34,319 bases of DNA, from contig JAISKP010000101.1 in assembly GCA_031260885.1 (NCBI GenBank), positions 1 through 34,319 of the forward strand, written 5' to 3'. Below are positions 1 through 7,998 of the stretch, one piece after another. A program made the translations under genes and the position numbers. Every line of letters begins with the position of its first letter. Within the stretch, counting starts at the first letter, position 1. Under the pieces are notes generated by a model. That model saw only the letters and a program-made list of their open reading frames with translations. It did no database searches and was not told the DNA's origin. This stretch comes from Eubacteriales Family XIII. Incertae Sedis bacterium. Its GTDB lineage: Bacteria > Bacillota > Clostridia > Peptostreptococcales > Anaerovoracaceae.

Positions 1-1
1 C

Positions 2-982
2 GTATATGAGACCAATACGCGGACGGAAGGTCCCGCCGGCGGATATGCGGCGCGCGTTTACAGGATTGCATCGGAGAACAGAACCGGTCAGATCTGGGCA
101 CCGACCGATGCGATTGAAAAGACCTTTGAAGTCTCCGAGACGCTGAAATCCGCGCCGGAATTCAGGAAGCATCTGATCGATGAAAATCAGTGGTCCGGCA
201 ATCTTCATGATACGCCGATCCGCGGCGATTTTCTGACTTGGATGATCCCGGATGCGTTCGCAGACGCCGGAATGTGGGAGACACATCAGAAATTCAACGA
301 CTTTTTTGAAGCGGTCAACAGGGAACTCGATGAAGCATTTGCCGACGGTCGACTTCAGGAAGATGACCGGATTCAGATCGTGGGCATGAGCGGTGGTCGA
401 ACACCGGCGGAGATTCGGGCTCTTTGGCCGTTGGCGCTGAACGGATTTGAGAACGCGATCTTCTATTATGATTATGCCTATCCGACGAACTCCGGAAGGC
501 TGGATATGTTTGACAATGAAATGCAGATTTACGCGTCGGGCGTAAAAGCGAACTATATCACGAACATGTATCTGGATGCGGGCTCGTTCATCGGCTATTT
601 CACCGGGGAACGGCGCGGGATGGAACTGTTTACGATGAATTTGATCAGGGTCTATCAGGCGACAGGCATCCCGATCTTTTTGTTGTCGCTCGTCGGTCTT
701 GTCCTGTGCCTGATCCGGATCTTTCATAAACAAAAGCGAACCAAAAGCCTCGTGATACAGGCGGTCTTCATGCTCACGATGCTTGCGACAACCATCGCCG
801 TAATCGTCGGAATCTCATGGTTTGTAGATTTCATGGGACCGCCGGGCGGACCGTTTGGCGCGATGAAGTTCTATGCGGTCGGTGCCGTTCCGTGCGTCGT
901 CGTATTTGAAGTCCTCGGTCTGAGCAATTTTTACGCCGCGTGTACCGCACGGAGGAGCAGAAAAATAAATGAAACTGAATGA
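2..982 (+). CDS. C-terminal part of a membrane protein of unknown function (5' truncated)
   Basis: The reading frame is open from the first bases of the window, so the track start (ATG at 242) is probably internal; 326 codons are visible. The first ~215 residues are hydrophilic, with no recognised motif. They are followed by two or three hydrophobic segments near the C terminus (GIPIFLLSLVGLVLCLIRI, then the segments after SLVIQAVFML), and the protein ends in a basic tail. This layout suggests an extracytoplasmic domain followed by membrane helices at the end of a larger polytopic protein. The stop codon overlaps the next gene by 14 bases, and that gene's GGAGGAG ribosome site lies inside this one, so the two are co-transcribed and probably translationally coupled. 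A role in surface glycan assembly is inferred only from context; the family is not recognised. Confidence 0.7.
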   Translation, partial: VYETNTRTEGPAGGYAARVYRIASENRTGQIWAPTDAIEKTFEVSETLKSAPEFRKHLIDENQWSGNLHDTPIRGDFLTWMIPDAFADAGMWETHQKFNDFFEAVNRELDEAFADGRLQEDDRIQIVGMSGGRTPAEIRALWPLALNGFENAIFYYDYAYPTNSGRLDMFDNEMQIYASGVKANYITNMYLDAGSFIGYFTGERRGMELFTMNLIRVYQATGIPIFLLSLVGLVLCLIRIFHKQKRTKSLVIQAVFMLTMLATTIAVIVGISWFVDFMGPPGGPFGAMKFYAVGAVPCVVVFEVLGLSNFYAACTARRSRKINETE

Positions 983-2132
983 AAAACTATACTTTCCCGT
1001 CATTTTTTTTACGATCGCGGTAGCGTGCCGCATCTGTCTTTTCCCGGTTGTTTTTCCGGATTATACGCAATTCTATGACCCTTGGATGACGTATCTGCGC
1101 GTATTTGGTCCCGAGTCCATCCTTCAGGAATTTTCACCTTACAATTCACCGTACCTGCTGCTCCTATGGCTTGGCAGCCTTTTGACGCCGTCAAACATGC
1201 TCGTGATCAAAGGATTTGCGGTGCTCTTTGACCTTTTACTGGCGCTCGGCGTGCTGAAAACCGTTGAAATCTTTAAACCTATCGGGAATACCCCGTACTA
1301 CGCGGCTACCGTCGCCTTGATTTTACCGACAGTGGTGATCAACAGCGCCGCATGGGGACAAAATGACAACATCATAGGTGCGCTGGCGGTCTGGTCGATC
1401 TACTTTTGTCTCAAGGATCGCAATCATCTGTCCTGGATCATTTTCGGCATTTCATTTGCCGTGAAGATGCAGGCAATATTCCTTGCGCCATTCCTGCTCG
1501 CTGTAGCGGTCAACCGCCGAAAAGGATTCGTCACGGGACCGTTACTTGCGGTTGCGTCCTGTCTTGTTTTATTGTCCCCGACGCTCCTCGTAGGGGATAC
1601 GCCCGGTCGCATTATCGGTTTTTTGATTCACGGGACGGATCCGATGCTCGGCGTGAAAAATCTGGCTTGGTGGGTCGCAAATCTCTGGCAGTGGTTCCCC
1701 AATAATTTCGATCAGCTCCGGCTTATCGGCGTAGCCCTCGGATTTTTTGCGGCAGTGGCGCTTGTGGTCTATGGGTTCAAAGCAAGTAAGTTCAGCAGGG
1801 AGACCATTTTGATCTTAGCCGCATTTTGCCTGATCATCCTTCCGTTTGTACTGCCGCAGATGCAGGGCAGGTACTATTATCAGGGGGAAATCGTGTTGTT
1901 CGTGTTAGCGTTTATCCTGCCGGGGAGCGCGTGGTTTGCATTTATCATGCAGGTCGTGACCATGTCCACATTTTACATTGCGTTCGCCGGTGCAGATTCC
2001 CACCACTGGGCGTTTGCGGTATTGTCCCTCGGCGTCGTGTTGGTATTGATCGGTCTTTTCAGGGCAAATGTACTGCTGCGAAAGCAAGAGACCGTGCGTG
2101 AGGTAATCGTGCGGGAGGCAGCCGCAAATTGA
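969..2132 (+). CDS. Gpi18-like GT-C mannosyltransferase-type glycosyltransferase, copy 1
   Basis: This is a 387-residue protein with about ten hydrophobic segments. It has the look of COG5542-type (Gpi18-like) GT-C enzymes: an early extracytoplasmic loop with acidic residues (PDYTQFYDPW, residues ~29-38) and the AAWGQND motif near residue 124. GT-C enzymes take a sugar from a polyprenyl-phosphate donor and act on the outer face of the membrane; donor and acceptor are unknown here. The ATG at 969 is preceded by GGAGGAG at 951-957 and overlaps the upstream gene. A clearly homologous copy lies on the opposite strand at 10670-11866, similar almost end to end. The stop codon lies within the promoter of the next transcription unit. 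Confidence 0.8.
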   Translation: MKLNEKLYFPVIFFTIAVACRICLFPVVFPDYTQFYDPWMTYLRVFGPESILQEFSPYNSPYLLLLWLGSLLTPSNMLVIKGFAVLFDLLLALGVLKTVEIFKPIGNTPYYAATVALILPTVVINSAAWGQNDNIIGALAVWSIYFCLKDRNHLSWIIFGISFAVKMQAIFLAPFLLAVAVNRRKGFVTGPLLAVASCLVLLSPTLLVGDTPGRIIGFLIHGTDPMLGVKNLAWWVANLWQWFPNNFDQLRLIGVALGFFAAVALVVYGFKASKFSRETILILAAFCLIILPFVLPQMQGRYYYQGEIVLFVLAFILPGSAWFAFIMQVVTMSTFYIAFAGADSHHWAFAVLSLGVVLVLIGLFRANVLLRKQETVREVIVREAAAN

Positions 2133-2157
2133 ACCTTTACCGGGGATGTGGTATAAT
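2129..2157 (+). promoter_or_regulatory. Extended -10 sigma-A-type promoter for the ABC exporter operon
   Basis: TTGAAC (2129-2134) and TATAAT (2152-2157) are separated by exactly 17 bases, with a TG one base upstream of the -10 box (TGGTATAAT). The -35 box shares bases with the stop codon of the preceding gene. The expected start point near 2164 leaves a leader of about 77 bases before the preferred ATG at 2241. It is among the best promoter matches in the window. Confidence 0.75.
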
Positions 2158-2240
2158 TTCGAGAAAGCAAAATCCGCTGTATGCAACAATATGAGCGGTT
2201 TGAGATCGGCGCGAGGGTTTTGCGGGAGAATTTATTTTTT

Positions 2241-3047
2241 ATGGGATTACTGATAAATATTCTTAAAGATCATATCAAATGGCGGCATCAGATTTTCAAG
2301 CTTGCCAAATCCGATATTATCAAAACATACAGCGGTTCTGCACTCGGCTGGGCGTGGGCTGTCATCAAACCGACCATCCTCATTCTGATTTTCTGGTTCG
2401 TCTTCGAGATCGGGCTCAGGGTTCAGAACGGTGCCGAAGGCATCCCGTTCATTCTTTGGCTGATCAGCGGGCTCGTCCCATGGTTCTTCATGGATGAGAT
2501 GATCACGGGCGGAACGATGGCCTATCTTGTGTACAGCTATCTCGTCACGAAGATGAAATTTCCGGTTTCGACCATCTCGACGTTTATCGGCGTCTCAAAA
2601 TTGATCGTGAACCTCTTTTTGATGGCCATTGTGGTTGTCATCTTCTGCCTATATGGGCGGTTCCCGGATATCTATTATCTGCAGCTGCCTTTCTACATCC
2701 TGCTCATGTTCTTATTTTTCGTGAATTGGGCGCTCTTTGCCGCGATGCTGTCGGCGATCAGCAAAGATTTTATGAATGTCGTTGCATCACTGGTCACCGC
2801 TGTATTTTGGATGTCCGGCGTCATGTTCAACGTGCGTGGGATCGAAAATCCGGTGATCAAAACGCTGCTCAAGTTCGATCCGGTCACCTTCCTCGCGGAA
2901 GGTTTCCGCGATGTGTTCATCTACAAGGTCTGGTTTTGGGACAAGCCGTATGATTGTGCGGCATTTGCGGTCATGTTGCTTCTGATGATTATTCTGGCGC
3001 TGTGGAGTTATAAAAAACTCAATAAAGAAATTCCGGATGTGTTGTAA
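2241..3047 (+). CDS. ABC-2 type polysaccharide/teichoic acid exporter permease (Wzm/TagG-like)
   Basis: This is a 268-residue permease counted from ATG 2241. The track start at 2181 would add 20 residues that do not fit the family and would leave only ~17 bases of leader after the promoter. From ATG 2241 the protein starts with the cytosolic stretch typical of Wzm/TagG (IFKLAKSDIIKTYSGSALGWAWAVIKP), followed by six predicted membrane segments. A purine-rich GGGAG lies 12 bases upstream, somewhat far. The stop codon overlaps the ATG of the ATPase gene (TAATG). Wzm proteins form the channel that exports undecaprenyl-diphosphate-linked polymers. The pair implies an ABC-dependent export route, although a Wzx-like flippase is also encoded nearby. 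Confidence 0.88.
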   Translation: MGLLINILKDHIKWRHQIFKLAKSDIIKTYSGSALGWAWAVIKPTILILIFWFVFEIGLRVQNGAEGIPFILWLISGLVPWFFMDEMITGGTMAYLVYSYLVTKMKFPVSTISTFIGVSKLIVNLFLMAIVVVIFCLYGRFPDIYYLQLPFYILLMFLFFVNWALFAAMLSAISKDFMNVVASLVTAVFWMSGVMFNVRGIENPVIKTLLKFDPVTFLAEGFRDVFIYKVWFWDKPYDCAAFAVMLLLMIILALWSYKKLNKEIPDVL

Positions 3048-3778
3048 TGGCAAAGACGGTGATCGAATTCAAAAATGTGACGAAGGTCTACAAGCTTTAC
3101 AAAAATGACAAGCTCCGCTTGCTGTCACTCTTCTGGAAGGGCGTGAATCACGGTGAAAAACGAGCCGTCGACGACGTGAGCTTCACCGTAACGCAGGGCG
3201 AGTCCGTCGCGCTCATCGGGCGCAACGGTGCCGGTAAGTCCACGATCCTGAAAATGATTACAGAGGTAACTTATCCGTCCGAAGGCGAGATCATCGTGGA
3301 CGGACGGGTCAGTGCATTGCTTGAGCTTACGGCCGGCTTTGACGATGAACGTTCGGGGCGGGACAATATCTATCTGAAAGGTCAGATCATGGGACTTCGC
3401 AACCGGGAGATCAACAAAATTGAACCTGAGATCGTTGACTTTGCGGAGCTCGGCGAATACATCGATCAGCCTGTGCGTACCTATTCAAGCGGTATGCGCG
3501 CAAAGCTCGGCTTCGCGATCAATGTTTGTATCGATCCGGAGATATTCATTGTGGATGAAGCGCTCAGTGTCGGAGACGCGGTGTTCCGCGAAAAGTGCCT
3601 TCAGAAGGTTCAGGAGATCATCGCACGTGATAATGTGACGCTGATCTTCGTGACGCATGCGATCAAGGATGCGCTGAATTTCTGCAAGCGCGGGATCGTC
3701 ATAAAGGACGGCAGGATTGTGTGCGATTGCGGCATCGACGAAGCGGCCGAATATTACGAAGAACATATGGCGGAGTGA
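3047..3778 (+). CDS. ABC polysaccharide exporter ATP-binding protein (Wzt/TagH-like)
   Basis: This 243-residue ATPase has Walker A GRNGAGKST (residues ~58-66), signature YSSGMRAKLGFA (~146-157) and Walker B IFIVDEALSVGD (~164-175). The residue order and the phrase SALLELTAGFDDERSGRDNIYLKG are typical of Wzt/TagH exporter ATPases. It ends soon after the nucleotide-binding domain and lacks the C-terminal carbohydrate-binding domain that some Wzt proteins use to recognise a modified chain end. Recognition of a terminal cap is therefore not expected from this subunit. It starts in the stop codon of the permease gene, so the two subunits are made together. The 82 bases after it carry no convincing terminator, and rmlD follows. 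Confidence 0.92.
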   Translation: MAKTVIEFKNVTKVYKLYKNDKLRLLSLFWKGVNHGEKRAVDDVSFTVTQGESVALIGRNGAGKSTILKMITEVTYPSEGEIIVDGRVSALLELTAGFDDERSGRDNIYLKGQIMGLRNREINKIEPEIVDFAELGEYIDQPVRTYSSGMRAKLGFAINVCIDPEIFIVDEALSVGDAVFREKCLQKVQEIIARDNVTLIFVTHAIKDALNFCKRGIVIKDGRIVCDCGIDEAAEYYEEHMAE

Positions 3779-3860
3779 CAAAAGAAAAACCGCATTCAAA
3801 TATTTCAATATAGAATAGAAATAGAACAGAACGAGAAATTTTGAGAGGATCGCAGACGAA

Positions 3861-4760
3861 ATGAAAATATTGATTACAGGCAGCAACGGACAGCTCGGCA
3901 ATGAACTTGCGGACATCCTATCGACGGGAAAGGGCGAAATCGGCGCGATTGATCCCGCTTATCAAGGTGCCGCGGTCACAAGCATCGACGTTGCGGAACT
4001 CGATATCACGAATGGAAAAGCTGTTACGGAATATGTGAAATCCGAAAATTTCGACCTGATCATCAACTGCGCGGCCATGACGAACGTCGACGCCTGCGAG
4101 ACGAATTTTGAGACAGCGCTCAGGGTAAACGCGCTCGGTGCACGCAATCTCGCGGTGGCTGCAAATGAAACCGCGTCGAAATTCGTACACATCTCGACAG
4201 ATTATATCTTCGGCGGTGACGCCGATATCCCTTATGCGGAGTGGGACACGCCTGCCCCCGCGACGGTCTACGGAAAGTCCAAGCTCTTAGGCGAGCGCTA
4301 TGTCTCAGAAGCCTGTAGCCGTGCTTTCATCTTCCGCACATCTTGGCTCTACGGTTATGTCGGAAACAACTTCGTGAAAACGATCATCGGACTTGCACAG
4401 AAAAATGAACATATCAAGGTTGTATACGATCAGGTCGGCAATCCGACGCATGCAAACGACCTCGCCTATCACATTCTGAAGGTCGCACTGACCGATGTGT
4501 ACGGCTTTTACCACTGCACGGGCAGCGGCATCTGCAGTTGGCATGAATTCGCGACAGAGATCGTCAGGCTCACAGGACTCAGTTGCATCGTAGATCCCTG
4601 CACGACGGATGAATTTCCGCGCCCGGCACCGCGCCCTGCGTATTCTGCGATGGACAATCTCATGCTCCGCAGTACGGTCGGCGATGAGATGCGCGATTGG
4701 AAAGATGCACTGAAACACTTCATGGACAAATTCTATTCGGACGCCGCGAATGCTTCATAG
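3861..4760 (+). CDS. rmlD: dTDP-4-dehydrorhamnose reductase
   Basis: RmlD catalyses the last step of dTDP-L-rhamnose synthesis, NAD(P)H-dependent reduction of dTDP-4-keto-L-rhamnose. The 299-residue product has the N-terminal Rossmann motif GSNGQLG (residues 7-13), the family phrase INCAAMTNVDACE (~68-80), the HISTDYIFGG segment (~110-119) and the YxxxK pair Y137/K141 in TVYGKSK. Its length matches the family. A GAGAGGA site lies upstream of the ATG at 3861. The gene overlaps the flippase gene by 11 bases. The other rml genes are far away in this window: rmlB and rmlA on the minus strand near 28-30 kb, rmlC on the plus strand at 32.1 kb. Confidence 0.95.
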   Translation: MKILITGSNGQLGNELADILSTGKGEIGAIDPAYQGAAVTSIDVAELDITNGKAVTEYVKSENFDLIINCAAMTNVDACETNFETALRVNALGARNLAVAANETASKFVHISTDYIFGGDADIPYAEWDTPAPATVYGKSKLLGERYVSEACSRAFIFRTSWLYGYVGNNFVKTIIGLAQKNEHIKVVYDQVGNPTHANDLAYHILKVALTDVYGFYHCTGSGICSWHEFATEIVRLTGLSCIVDPCTTDEFPRPAPRPAYSAMDNLMLRSTVGDEMRDWKDALKHFMDKFYSDAANAS

Positions 4761-6036
4761 ATTTCTGACGAATGATCAAAATATCGACCGGAACAGCTAT
4801 CTGTGGAATATGACGGGTACCATGATTTCGTCCTTTCAGTCCACCATTCTGCTGATCGTCGTGACGCACACGCTGTCGCTTGAATACGCGGGCATCTTTT
4901 CGTTTGCTTTTGCGAACGCCTACATGTTTCAGGCCGTCGGTCTGTTCGGGATGCGCAACTATCAGACGTCGGATGTAAAACACAAATACAGCTTCTATGA
5001 TTATTGCGGCAGCCGGCTCATTACGGCGCTCTTAATGGTCGCGCTGTCTGTCGGATTTGTCCTCTATCTTTCCGTTACAAATGCATACACGGTTGAAAAG
5101 AGCCTGATCGTCTTTCTCATGTGTATCCTGCGTCTCATTGACGCCATAGAAGACGTCGTGCACGGCTTTTATCAGCAAAACGGCAGACTCGATGTCGCCG
5201 GGCGGGCACTGACGATTCGGGTCATCGTAACCTTTCTCTGTTTCATGGTTCTGATCATCGTCCTGAAAAATCTGCTCGCCGCCCTGATCGCGACGATCAT
5301 CCTCGGCATGCTCGTTTTCGCATTGGTCACAAAATCCGCCATCGGAGATTTTCTCACGGACGCGGAAAGAAAACACGACCGGAAGCATGTATTCAGCCTG
5401 TTGAAGACGACGATCCCCGTATTTTTGGGACTGTTTTTGTCCATCTATCTGAGCAACGCGCCGAAGTATGCGATCGACGGGCTGATGGACAACGAGGCGC
5501 AGGCCTACTACAATTTTCTGTCCACGCCGGCCTATATCATCACGCTGCTCAACAGTTTCATTTACAATCCGATCATCTACAAGGCATCCAACGCATGGCA
5601 CGACGGAGAAAGTCGCGTGTTTTACAAGATCATTTTCCGTCAGTTTTTCTTCATCGTGCTCATTACGGCGGGTTGCGTCGGTATCGGTTATTTGATCGGC
5701 ATTCCCGTGCTGACCTTTATCTTCGGTACGAACCTCGCCGCATATAAAACGGAATTTATTCTGCTGCTGGTCGGCGGCGGGTTTTGGGCGCTGACAGGAT
5801 TTCTTGTCATCGTCATCACGATCATCCGCTTTCAGAAGAGCATTGGCATCGGCTATATTCTCGTGTCAGCAGCGGCATTCTTTACGGTGCCGATGATGGT
5901 GGAAACGACCGGGCTGACGGGCGCTGCGCATGTCTATCTCATGATTACCGCGCTCTTAAGCGTCGTGTTCGCGATCTTTCTGATCATCGGTCTTCGGCGA
6001 AAAGGAAAGAAGAATCGGGAGGAATTGGCTCTATGA
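4750..6036 (+). CDS. Wzx-like oligosaccharide/polysaccharide flippase
   Basis: This 428-residue protein has about 12 hydrophobic segments and the pattern of MOP/PST superfamily flippases: an N-terminal stretch SYLWNMTGTMISSFQSTILLIVVTH, charged short loops, and two six-helix halves with a central cytosolic loop near ERKHDRKHVFSLLKTTIPVFLG. Such proteins move undecaprenyl-diphosphate-linked glycans across the membrane. The start overlaps rmlD by 11 bases and the stop overlaps the next start as ATGA, consistent with one operon. Having both this and Wzm/Wzt in one cluster is notable: either two glycans are exported, or the flippase handles a modifying unit. Substrate cannot be told from sequence. 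Confidence 0.85.
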   Translation: MLHRFLTNDQNIDRNSYLWNMTGTMISSFQSTILLIVVTHTLSLEYAGIFSFAFANAYMFQAVGLFGMRNYQTSDVKHKYSFYDYCGSRLITALLMVALSVGFVLYLSVTNAYTVEKSLIVFLMCILRLIDAIEDVVHGFYQQNGRLDVAGRALTIRVIVTFLCFMVLIIVLKNLLAALIATIILGMLVFALVTKSAIGDFLTDAERKHDRKHVFSLLKTTIPVFLGLFLSIYLSNAPKYAIDGLMDNEAQAYYNFLSTPAYIITLLNSFIYNPIIYKASNAWHDGESRVFYKIIFRQFFFIVLITAGCVGIGYLIGIPVLTFIFGTNLAAYKTEFILLLVGGGFWALTGFLVIVITIIRFQKSIGIGYILVSAAAFFTVPMMVETTGLTGAAHVYLMITALLSVVFAIFLIIGLRRKGKKNREELAL

Positions 6037-7883
6037 TTGCAGCGCTCTTTTATATCATCACCTATTTTGCACTGACGTGCGGCGTCTATCTGTACGCAAA
6101 GTCGGAACAAAAACAGAATGCGTTCCTTTGGATTCCCGTCAGCCTGCTGCTCTGTGAATGCTATTCGGCGGTGATCGCGGGACTGCTCTCATTGGTTCAT
6201 ATCCCTGTGGATTTAGTCTCCATCGGCATCGCATATCTGATTGCGGCGGCACTTCTTTTTTTCCGGATCCGGAGGCAGAGAAAAAGGCAACAGTTTGAGC
6301 TGCGCATTGCGGACATCGCGTTCGGTCTGATCCTGCTTCTTTTGATCGCGGTCATGGGTTATATGCGCTTCTGGACCGCAAATCCGATCATCTTTGCGAC
6401 GATCGACCCGGCGGAACGCTTCGGAAACGCGATGAACATCGCCGTTTTAAAGAGCGTTATCACGCATTTTCCAAATCTGTATTTCATCCAGCTTTCGGGT
6501 TCGCTCTTCATCCAGGCGATGAATCCGTTTTTCCCCGGCGTACTGCCGTTCCGGTTTTTTGAGATCAAAGATCTGTTGAACCTGTGGTTTACGGGTGCGC
6601 TGTTTTACGGTGCCGCGGGCTGCTATATGAAGAACCGGTTTTCGAAGATCATCGCCTTCATTCTGACGTTTGCCTTCGTGGCGGGCTTTCCGTGGAACAA
6701 TCAGCTCTGGGGATTTGTCTATCCCGGCGTCGCGCTGAATCTGATCATACTCGTACTGATCGGTGCCACGCTGCTGCTGCAGGACAGGCTTGACCGGATG
6801 CCGGCTTACCTCATCATTGCGCTCGGTTGCTTTGGGGTCGGCGTCTGCTACACGCTCTATGTGCCGCCGCTCTATATCGCCGCCTTCCTCGCCATTGCGC
6901 TCTATTTGTACAGGAAACGTAAAGCCGGGCGCAATAACGCGCTCAATGCGGAAGGGTTTACCGGGCACAACGCCGACCATCGTCAGACCGCGCGTCCGCT
7001 CCGCACGCTGTCCTTCTGGGGGCATCTGGCCGTCACCGAGATTTCGGTCTTTATCATTCCGACCGTGTGGACGGCTGTCAACACGTTGGCGCTCGATGCC
7101 GGCGGCGAATCCAATGTCGGCAATTCCATTACGGCGGAAGGGGCCATCTACCGAAATCTGTTCACGGACTTCATTCCATATGTCCCGTTCGCATTCTACT
7201 TTCTTTACCGTGCGTGCAGGAAAAAAGAGTTCGATTTTAGCTCGATCTTTTCCATTGTCTTTGCCATCTTTCAGATCGGTCTTTTGGTCATGATGCTTCA
7301 GGGGAAGATCAGCACTTACTATTATTATAAAGTGTACTTCGTTACATGGTTCATCTTTCTGTTCCTCGCGTGCCTTGCCGTCGATCAGCTGAGCAAACAC
7401 GTCTCGGCAAAGCGGCTCATCGCGGTATATCTGATCTGCTGGATGCTCGTGGGCGGTGTCGGGATCTTGGGACTCGACAGCAAGCTGTCCGCACGCTATC
7501 CGCTGGCAAATCCGCAGCCCGGCGCGGACGTTTCATTCCGTATTTACACGAACAACCTCTTCTATTTCCCGCCGCCCGGCGTGAACAACATCATCAATAT
7601 CAATTGGGATTTCATCAACCTGTGCACGGAGGCGCAGCGGCTTTCCGCGGAGGCGGGCGAAACCGCGCGCATCGAAATGGTCACGGACAGCTTTCAGAAT
7701 TCGTTCTGGAAGGATGCGCTCACGAGTCAGCTCCTGATCTTCCACGAAGGGATGCCACAGGAGAAAGAAGGTCTCTGGATCGTCCTACCGGACAATGCCT
7801 ATTACGAATTTGACAAAGAATATCTTGACAGTTTGCCGAAATTGTACGAAAATGAACGCGGATTCGTAGTGAAGCCCGTATAG
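6033..7883 (+). CDS. Large polytopic membrane protein, possible GT-C-type transferase or polymerase
   Basis: The track ORF begins at 5784, but its first 83 residues overlap the flippase gene in another frame. The true start is most likely ATG 6033, which forms an ATGA overlap and has GGGAGGA just upstream, giving 616 residues. About 12 hydrophobic segments occupy residues 1-500. A long loop after the third or fourth segment contains ATIDPAERFGNA. A hydrophilic C-terminal domain of ~115 residues (from DVSFRIYTNN onward) probably lies outside the membrane. Polytopic core plus soluble C-terminal domain resembles GT-C glycosyltransferases, and a Wzy-type polymerase is an alternative. No diagnostic motif was found, so the function is unassigned. 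Confidence 0.75.
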   Translation: MIAALFYIITYFALTCGVYLYAKSEQKQNAFLWIPVSLLLCECYSAVIAGLLSLVHIPVDLVSIGIAYLIAAALLFFRIRRQRKRQQFELRIADIAFGLILLLLIAVMGYMRFWTANPIIFATIDPAERFGNAMNIAVLKSVITHFPNLYFIQLSGSLFIQAMNPFFPGVLPFRFFEIKDLLNLWFTGALFYGAAGCYMKNRFSKIIAFILTFAFVAGFPWNNQLWGFVYPGVALNLIILVLIGATLLLQDRLDRMPAYLIIALGCFGVGVCYTLYVPPLYIAAFLAIALYLYRKRKAGRNNALNAEGFTGHNADHRQTARPLRTLSFWGHLAVTEISVFIIPTVWTAVNTLALDAGGESNVGNSITAEGAIYRNLFTDFIPYVPFAFYFLYRACRKKEFDFSSIFSIVFAIFQIGLLVMMLQGKISTYYYYKVYFVTWFIFLFLACLAVDQLSKHVSAKRLIAVYLICWMLVGGVGILGLDSKLSARYPLANPQPGADVSFRIYTNNLFYFPPPGVNNIININWDFINLCTEAQRLSAEAGETARIEMVTDSFQNSFWKDALTSQLLIFHEGMPQEKEGLWIVLPDNAYYEFDKEYLDSLPKLYENERGFVVKPV

Positions 7884-7998
7884 CCGAAAAAAATACCTGA
7901 AATTCATAATATTCATATGGGGGTATGAAGGGGAAAATGAACAGAATGGTATTCATATAATAATTTATATAAGGGTATCTGCATTACGGAATCGAAAA
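7884..7998 (+). promoter_or_regulatory. AT-rich regulatory gap before the first MBOAT gene
   Basis: A perfect TATAAT occurs at 7956-7961, but no acceptable -35 box sits 16-18 bases upstream. The motif ATTCATA occurs three times (7902, 7911, 7951). The middle copy forms the arms of an inverted repeat TTCATA-N6-TATGAA (7912-7929). This composition differs from the flanking coding DNA and suggests a regulated promoter with an operator. No terminator for the upstream operon was seen. Confidence 0.4.

Noticed and set aside
2129-2240. Riboswitch or T-box leader before the exporter genes
   Set aside because: The ~77-base leader has no recognisable conserved elements and no terminator hairpin.
5032-5601. 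Minus-strand ORF of 189 residues
   Set aside because: Shadow of the Wzx-like flippase gene; highly charged low-complexity translation.
5784-6032. 83-residue N-terminal extension of the 616-residue membrane protein
   Set aside because: It overlaps the flippase coding region in another frame; the ATGA overlap and GGGAGGA site favour ATG 6033.
6447-7400. Minus-strand ORF of 317 residues
   Set aside because: It lies wholly antisense to the polytopic membrane protein at 6033-7883; its Arg/Glu/Asp-rich composition is a shadow of hydrophobic codons.
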